Assembly: GCA_020217065.1 (NCBI GenBank)
Contig: JAIWOB010000132.1
Span: 1-10,000, forward strand
Direction: 5' to 3'
DNA: 10,000 nt
From: Chloroflexota bacterium
Lineage (GTDB): Bacteria > Chloroflexota > Anaerolineae > Anaerolineales > Villigracilaceae
Part shown: positions 5,796 to 10,000 of the stretch, in pieces
How positions within the stretch are numbered: the stretch's first letter is position 1
How the letters are laid out: each line of letters begins with the position of its first letter
Notes under the pieces: model-generated
Told to the model about the DNA's origin: nothing
The model's input: only the letters and a program-made list of their open reading frames with translations
Databases searched by the model: none
Made by a program: the position numbers and the translations under genes

Positions 5796-6722
5796 ATGCT
5801 GACCATTTACAAAACCACGGAAAAAGGGCTGGAAAAGCTTGAAGCAATGACCAACGGCGCATGGGTCAACGCGGTTGACCCAACGCCGGAGGAAATTGAA
5901 AAACTCGTCAATTGGGGGATGGACATGGATTACATTAATTATTCCCTCGACCAGGACGAAATGGCGCGCATGGAAAGGGACGAAGACTACACCTTCATCC
6001 TGCTGCGCATTCCCTTGCACCAGCCGGAAAGCGACATCCCCTACAACACCGCGCCGCTGGGCATTATGATTTTAGGCAATAAAATCATCACCGTCTGCCG
6101 TTATGAAAGCGATATTTTCATCGCGCTGACCAACGGCAAACATCGTTATCTGAAGACAGGCAAGCGCTACCGCATGGCGCTTTACATCTTCCTTGAGACC
6201 GCGTCCCGCTATCTGAACTTATTGCGCGAAATCAACCGCGCCACCGAGGTTGTGGAAGACCAGTTGCAAAAGTCCACCCGCAACCGCGAAGTGCTGGAAC
6301 TGCTCAAATATCAAAAGAGCCTCACCTATTTCGCCACCGCCCTGCGCTCGAACGAAGTGATGATGGAGCGCGTCCAAAAAACACAGCTCTTTAATTATTA
6401 CGAAGAAGACCAGGACCTGCTCGAAGACGTGCTCACCGAAAACCAGCAAGCCATCCAAATGACCAGCATCAACGCTGAAATCCTCTCCAGCATGATGGAC
6501 GCCTTCGCCTCGATTATCTCCAACAATCTCAACGGCGTGATGAAAGCCCTTGCCGCGCTGACCATCATTCTCAATATGCCCGCCATTGTCGCATCGTTTT
6601 ACGGCATGAACGTAACCCTGCCCGGCGCCGAATCTCCATTTGCTTTTTTGATGACCATTGGACTATCCTTAATCTTGACCACCGTCGCCACCTACATCTT
6701 CTATAAACGGGATTGGTTCTAA
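5796..6722 (+). CDS. corA: CorA family magnesium/divalent metal transporter
   Basis: A 308-residue protein of normal CorA length. CorA forms a pentameric channel for Mg2+, sometimes Co2+ or Ni2+, in the cytoplasmic membrane. The signature YGMNV is at 269-273 (GMN 270-272), at the end of the first membrane helix (about 249-268). The second helix covers about 282-303, and a short basic tail KRDWF follows, as in the family. The N-terminal two thirds form the cytosolic domain, with the start of the long stalk helix in the 130-250 region rich in E, Q, L and K. The loop between the helices, TLPGAESP, carries an acidic residue. A perfect AAGGAGG lies five bases before the ATG. The gene is preceded by a long leader and followed after one base by the SMP-30-like gene. 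Metal specificity cannot be read from sequence alone. Confidence 0.95.
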   Translation: MLTIYKTTEKGLEKLEAMTNGAWVNAVDPTPEEIEKLVNWGMDMDYINYSLDQDEMARMERDEDYTFILLRIPLHQPESDIPYNTAPLGIMILGNKIITVCRYESDIFIALTNGKHRYLKTGKRYRMALYIFLETASRYLNLLREINRATEVVEDQLQKSTRNREVLELLKYQKSLTYFATALRSNEVMMERVQKTQLFNYYEEDQDLLEDVLTENQQAIQMTSINAEILSSMMDAFASIISNNLNGVMKALAALTIILNMPAIVASFYGMNVTLPGAESPFAFLMTIGLSLILTTVATYIFYKRDWF

Positions 6723-6723
6723 C

Positions 6724-7608
6724 ATGAAAGCCGAATTACTCTTCGACGCTCAAGCTGCGCTCGGCGAAGGTCCCGCCTGGGACGCGAAATCCCAAACCCT
6801 CTATTGGGTGGACATCCTCGAAAAGCGAATCTACGCCGGGAGCCGGGTCGTCGCGCAGTTGGAGCGCTTCATCGGATGCCTCGCCCCGCGCCGCGGCGGA
6901 GGACTGATTGCCGCCCTGAGCGACGGCGCAGGGTCTTCTTTTTTCGTTGACCTTCAACCCGATACCGCCCGGCAGAGCGTCCTCGCCGCCGTCCACGAAC
7001 CCGCCGCCAACCGCTTCAACGACGGCAAATGCGACCCCGCCGGGCGTTTCCTCGCCGGCACAATGGCGATGAACGAAAGCGACCCGACAGGCGCGTTGTA
7101 TTCGTTTGACGGAAAACGGGTCGTAAAATTATTCGGCGGCGCAACCATCTCCAATGGGTTGACGTGGAGCCCCGACTACAAAACGTTTTATTACATTGAC
7201 ACGCCCACCCGCAAAGTTCAAGCCTTTGACTACGACCTCGCGACGGGACAAGTCGCAAATCCGCGCGCCGCAATCCAGATTCCCGCTTCCCTCGGCTGGG
7301 CAGACGGCATGACCTCCGACGCCGAGGGCAATTTATGGATTGCCATGTGGGGCGGGGCGCAGGTCACAAGGTGGAATCCGCAAACGGGCAGACTGCTGGA
7401 GCAAATCCCCGTGCCAGCCTTGCAGACCTCCTCCTGCGCTTTTGGCGGCAAAGACATGAACGAGTTGTACGTCACCTCCGCCAGAAAAGGGATGAGCGCA
7501 TCGGACCTGAAAAAGTACCCGCTCTCAGGCGGGCTGTTCAAGGTGGAGACAAAAGTCGCCGGCCTGCCGGCGTTTGAGTTCGCCCAAACCGTCCCGCAGG
7601 CTTCATAA
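6724..7608 (+). CDS. SMP-30/gluconolactonase (regucalcin)-like lactonase
   Basis: A 294-residue six-bladed beta-propeller protein of the SMP-30/gluconolactonase/LRE family. It probably hydrolyses a sugar lactone to the sugar acid with one bound divalent metal. The expected ligands are visible: E15 in LGEGPAW, N144 in SNGLTWSP and D194 in ADGMTSD, with N99 in NRFNDGK as the usual substrate-contact residue. YWVDILEKRIY and GALYSFD are blade segments typical of the family, and the length is normal. There is no signal peptide, so it is likely cytoplasmic. The ATG follows the corA stop by one base and has no good ribosome-binding site, so it is probably translated by coupling with corA. The link to a metal transporter may only reflect shared transcription. 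The gene ends 16 bases before the stop of the opposing dgkA. Confidence 0.88.
   Translation: MKAELLFDAQAALGEGPAWDAKSQTLYWVDILEKRIYAGSRVVAQLERFIGCLAPRRGGGLIAALSDGAGSSFFVDLQPDTARQSVLAAVHEPAANRFNDGKCDPAGRFLAGTMAMNESDPTGALYSFDGKRVVKLFGGATISNGLTWSPDYKTFYYIDTPTRKVQAFDYDLATGQVANPRAAIQIPASLGWADGMTSDAEGNLWIAMWGGAQVTRWNPQTGRLLEQIPVPALQTSSCAFGGKDMNELYVTSARKGMSASDLKKYPLSGGLFKVETKVAGLPAFEFAQTVPQAS
7557..7572 (-). terminator. GC hairpin downstream of dgkA, inside SMP-30 gene end
   Basis: A perfect 6-bp stem cgccgg/ccggcg with a 4-base loop lies about 50 bases past the dgkA stop on the minus strand, followed there by acttttg. It could stop or slow minus-strand transcripts, but the T run is short and the site is coding on the other strand, so chance is possible. 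Confidence 0.3.
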
Positions 7609-7624
7609 ATACCTTTCAGGCGGG

Positions 7625-8011
7625 TTACTTGAAAAACGCGAGGTTCAGTTTCGCCCACAGCGGCGGACCGAGAATCAGCAGACCGACCAAAATCGCGGCG
7701 AGCGCGGCGACCAAAACAGCCGCCGCGCCCACATCCTTGGCAATCTTTGCCAGCGGGTGATGGTCTGGGCTGACAAGGTCAACCACGGCTTCGATGGAAG
7801 TGTTCAAGAATTCTGCGGCGAAGACCATCGCCATGGTCAGCGCAAGCGCCGCCCAGTCGCGGGCGGGGAGTTTTAGCCAGAGACCCACAATCAAAACTGC
7901 GCTTGCCGCCCCAGTGTGAATCCAAACGTTTTGCTGAGTCCGCAGGGCGTACCGCCAGCCGTGAAACGCATAGCGGAAAGATGCAAGCCGGGAGGAGAAA
8001 AAGGATTTCAT
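7625..8011 (-). CDS. dgkA: Diacylglycerol kinase family protein (DgkA / undecaprenol kinase type)
   Basis: A 128-residue integral membrane kinase of the small bacterial DgkA family, which phosphorylates diacylglycerol or, in Gram-positive members, undecaprenol with ATP. The active-site signature is clear: E67-F-L-N70-T-S-I-E74-A-V-V-D78, then SPDHHPLAKIAKDVGAAAVL (81-100), matching the family's 'E..NTAIE..VD......H..AK..KD..A.AV'. An N-terminal amphipathic segment (SFRYAFHGWRYALRTQQN) is followed by three membrane helices at about 35-50, 53-72 and 94-116. The length is normal. The ATG at 8011 lacks an evident ribosome-binding site. The gene lies 59 bases after ybeY on the same strand, with a strong hairpin between. 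In Bacillus the homologous order is yqfF(pgpH)-ybeY-dgkA, which supports undecaprenol-kinase-like assignment. The lipid substrate is inferred. Confidence 0.92.
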   Translation of the reverse strand: MKSFFSSRLASFRYAFHGWRYALRTQQNVWIHTGAASAVLIVGLWLKLPARDWAALALTMAMVFAAEFLNTSIEAVVDLVSPDHHPLAKIAKDVGAAAVLVAALAAILVGLLILGPPLWAKLNLAFFK

Positions 8012-8025
8012 TGGATTATCGCAGC

Positions 8026-8055
8026 GCGGTCAAAAGCCCCCCGGCATTTGACCGC
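8026..8055. other. Strong intergenic hairpin between ybeY and dgkA
   Basis: gcggtcaaa (8026-8034) and tttgaccgc (8047-8055) form a perfect 9-bp stem, extended after one A/A mismatch by gcc/ggc around a CCCC loop (GGGG on the minus strand). No T run follows on the minus strand, so it is not a standard intrinsic terminator. It could be a processing, stability or partial termination signal lowering dgkA relative to ybeY. Confidence 0.6.
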
Positions 8056-8070
8056 AACGACTCCCGCGAA

Positions 8071-8520
8071 TTAACTTTCCTGAATCTGGATATGCCCCAA
8101 CCCCAGTTTTGACATTACCTCCGCCTGCGCCCGCCACATGCGGGCTTTCTCGTCCGCTTCGGCATGGTCATGACCGAGCAGGTGAAGAACGCCATGCACC
8201 ACGAGCAATTGCGCTTCGGCTTCGAGCGGATGACCGGCGGCTTCGGCTTGGCGTTTTGCGCGGGGGATGGAGATGAGGATGTCGCCCAAATAACGAACGC
8301 CCGTTTCGGGGTCTTCCTCGCCGGCGGGGAAGGACAACACGTCGGTAGGAGCGTCTACGCCGAGGTAGTCGCGGTTCAGCCGCCGGAGTTGGTCGTCGTC
8401 GGTCAGGACAATCGTCAGGTCCGCCCCCAAGTCCGAAGATTCAGATTCCAGCGTGAATTGGGCGGCGCGTTCCAGCAGGGCGGGGTTTGAAAACTCCTGT
8501 TGTAAGTCAACGTAAATCAT
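8071..8520 (-). CDS. ybeY: Endoribonuclease YbeY
   Basis: A 149-residue metal-dependent RNase of the UPF0054/YbeY family, acting in 16S rRNA 3' maturation and ribosome quality control. The zinc motif is complete: HGVLHLLGHDH (109-119), with H109, H113 and H119 as the expected ligands. The conserved TDVLSFP (59-65) and LGDILIS (78-84) precede it. The length is normal. The frame is open upstream to 8772, but those 84 residues overlap the end of pgpH and do not look like YbeY, so the ATG at 8520 is the start. It follows the pgpH stop (8522-8524) by one base without a good ribosome-binding site, so translation is probably coupled. The gene sits between pgpH and dgkA, as in Bacillus and relatives. 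Confidence 0.95.
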   Translation of the reverse strand: MIYVDLQQEFSNPALLERAAQFTLESESSDLGADLTIVLTDDDQLRRLNRDYLGVDAPTDVLSFPAGEEDPETGVRYLGDILISIPRAKRQAEAAGHPLEAEAQLLVVHGVLHLLGHDHAEADEKARMWRAQAEVMSKLGLGHIQIQES

Positions 8521-8521
8521 C

Positions 8522-10000
8522 TTATTTTTGCGCGGCAGGCAGAGTGGCGTCGTTCTCGACAGGCTTGGCGTTGGGATATTGAATGCGCGGGTGATAGGAG
8601 CCGCGCAGGGTGGTGACAAAGGATTCGGTGATGAGACGCAAATCGCGGAGGGTGAGGAGGGTGTCGTCGAGTTGATTGTGCTTCTGCACGGTTTCGATGA
8701 CGTTTTGAACAAGGGCGCGCAAGGCGTCGTCATTGGCAGGACGCTCGGCGCGGGCGCGGGCTTCGGCGGCATCAGCCAGCATTAACAAGGCGGTCTCGCG
8801 CGAGCGGGGGCGCGGACCAGGGTAACGAAATTTTTCGATATCCACTTTGGAAACGTCGCCGCCTGCCGCATTAAGCGCCTGTGTGTATTGATAGCGGGTG
8901 ACGAGCGTGCCATGATGCTCCAAGATAAAGTCGTGCAGGCGCTCGGGCAGGCGGTATTTTTTCGCCAGTTGCACGCCGTCGGTCACATGGCGGATGATAA
9001 TGGCGGCGGCTTCTTCGGGGGGAATATCGTGATGCGTATTGAAATTTCCCGGAATTTGGTTCTCGATAAAGAACGTGGGGTTGAGCGCTTTGCCAATGTC
9101 GTGAAACTGCGCCCCAACGCGGGTCAACAGGGGGTCGGCGCCAATTTTCTCCGCCGCTTGTTCGGCAAGATTGGCGACTTGTAAACTGTGCTGGTAGGTC
9201 CCTGGGGCGTTACGCAGGAAAAATTGCAGCAGCGGGTTGTCGGGGCGGGAAATATCGAGAAGTTGGAAGACGGTAATAAACCCCAGGGCTTGCGCCAGGA
9301 AATATTGTAAAAGCAAAGCGACGCTGGCGGCGGAAAACCCGGCAAAGAGGACCGCTCCCGTGAGTTGAACCGCCCCCAGCCAATCCGGAGCCAAAAACGG
9401 CATCCGATAGGCGAGGAGGACAGCCAGTCCGGAAAAGGAAATCGCCGCCCCCGCGCGCACGAAGCCCCAAAAACGCCGCACCGCCCCCATTGCCAGCACG
9501 CCAATCAGCGAAGTCAGCAGGTAATAAGGCGCAAGGTCAAGGGTGTTGGATAAGCCATAGGAAGCCAGCAGACATAGAGGAATGGAAACGACCAAGCCCG
9601 CTTCCAACCCAAAGAGGGCGGCAATTAATAAACCCGCCGCTTGAAGCGGATACCCATACGGGGCAAGCGTGCGGTTGACGACCAGGCGCGCGCCCACCAA
9701 AAAAACAATGAAAACAATCGCGATGACCAGCGCGCTGCGAAGGTCGTTGACGACAACCTGACGCTTGCGGCGAGAGAAATAAAGAGGCACAAAAGCGATG
9801 GAAACCGCAACAATCGCCGCCGCGCCAAGCGTGTCTTCCCAGCGTTGACCGCGATGAAGCAAACCCAGCTGCTCGAAGGCTTCCATATCGGCGGGGGTGA
9901 TAATCTCGCCGGCGGGCGCAATGGTTTCCCCGCTTTTATAAGTCCGCACAATCGGCTTGACCGCGTCGCGCGCAGCCTGGCGGGCGGCAACGGTCAATTC
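8522..10000 (-). CDS. pgpH: 7TM-HD family phosphodiesterase PgpH-like (5' end outside window)
   Basis: At least 490 residues; the frame is still open at base 10000 (the TTG at 9997 is only an internal codon), so the N-terminus is missing. PgpH proteins hydrolyse c-di-AMP to pApA. The visible parts are the end of the extracellular 7TMR-HDED domain (with TYKSGETIAPAGEIITPADM), a block of about seven membrane helices (roughly residues 55-245 of the fragment) and a cytosolic HD domain. The latter shows NAPGTYQHSLQVANLAEQAAEKIGA (263-287), HDIGK (299-303), NTHHDI (320-325), IRHVTDG (335-341), EHHGT (360-364) and FRYPGPRPRSRETALLMLAD (390-409). H270, H299-D300, H337, H361-H362 and D409 are plausible metal ligands. 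The gene heads the pgpH-ybeY-dgkA cluster, and its stop is one base before ybeY. c-di-AMP specificity is from family knowledge. Confidence 0.93.
   Translation of the reverse strand, partial: ELTVAARQAARDAVKPIVRTYKSGETIAPAGEIITPADMEAFEQLGLLHRGQRWEDTLGAAAIVAVSIAFVPLYFSRRKRQVVVNDLRSALVIAIVFIVFLVGARLVVNRTLAPYGYPLQAAGLLIAALFGLEAGLVVSIPLCLLASYGLSNTLDLAPYYLLTSLIGVLAMGAVRRFWGFVRAGAAISFSGLAVLLAYRMPFLAPDWLGAVQLTGAVLFAGFSAASVALLLQYFLAQALGFITVFQLLDISRPDNPLLQFFLRNAPGTYQHSLQVANLAEQAAEKIGADPLLTRVGAQFHDIGKALNPTFFIENQIPGNFNTHHDIPPEEAAAIIIRHVTDGVQLAKKYRLPERLHDFILEHHGTLVTRYQYTQALNAAGGDVSKVDIEKFRYPGPRPRSRETALLMLADAAEARARAERPANDDALRALVQNVIETVQKHNQLDDTLLTLRDLRLITESFVTTLRGSYHPRIQYPNAKPVENDATLPAAQK

Noticed and set aside
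5585..5806. 73-aa minus-strand open frame across the corA leader
   Set aside because: It overlaps the corA start and promoter, has no recognisable domain, and the region is better explained as a leader. It was the only small frame worth a second thought.
8521..8772. N-terminal extension of YbeY by 84 residues
   Set aside because: The extension is Pro/Ser/Thr-rich, overlaps the pgpH coding end and is absent from the YbeY family; the ATG at 8520 gives the normal length.

Overview
The window is a moderately GC-rich, densely coded bacterial chromosome segment. Gene content and style suggest a member of the Chloroflexota, most likely class Anaerolineae. The pointers are a Gram-positive-style pgpH-ybeY-dgkA order, a heparinase II/III-type protein, a CorA transporter with an SMP-30 protein, and abundant short dispersed repeats inside and between genes. 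This placement is an inference from style and was not tested by any search. No rRNA, tRNA, CRISPR array, transposase or prophage gene is visible, so this is not an obvious mobile region.

Left part (1-3000): the 3' end of an MFS transporter gene and a GNAT acetyltransferase gene point right. They face a left-pointing pair: an 80-aa acyl carrier protein and a fatty-acyl-AMP ligase-like enzyme. A bidirectional terminator-like hairpin (913-952) separates the convergent GNAT and ligase genes. Two copies of one palindromic repeat family lie here, one forming the end of the MFS gene and one sitting between the ACP and ligase genes.

Middle (3000-5600): divergent from the ACP gene, a Nudix hydrolase (ADP-ribose pyrophosphatase-like) and a heparinase II/III family protein overlap by four bases (ATGA) and look co-transcribed. 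The heparinase gene carries at least two, perhaps three, stretches with 7-nt periodicity. A further degenerate stretch lies just after its stop codon.

Right part (5550-7610): a promoter-like site and a leader of about 170 nt with several possible, partly mutually exclusive hairpins precede corA. The corA stop is followed after one base by an SMP-30/gluconolactonase-like gene.

Far right (7625-10000, minus strand): the conserved set pgpH (7TM-HD c-di-AMP phosphodiesterase, 5' end outside the window), ybeY (rRNA-maturation endonuclease) and dgkA (diacylglycerol/undecaprenol kinase). A strong hairpin lies between ybeY and dgkA. These are core cell-envelope, RNA and second-messenger functions.

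No clearly new defence or mobile system was found. The most unusual signals are the two repeat families, the corA leader, and the free-standing ligase-ACP pair without a visible polyketide or peptide synthetase.
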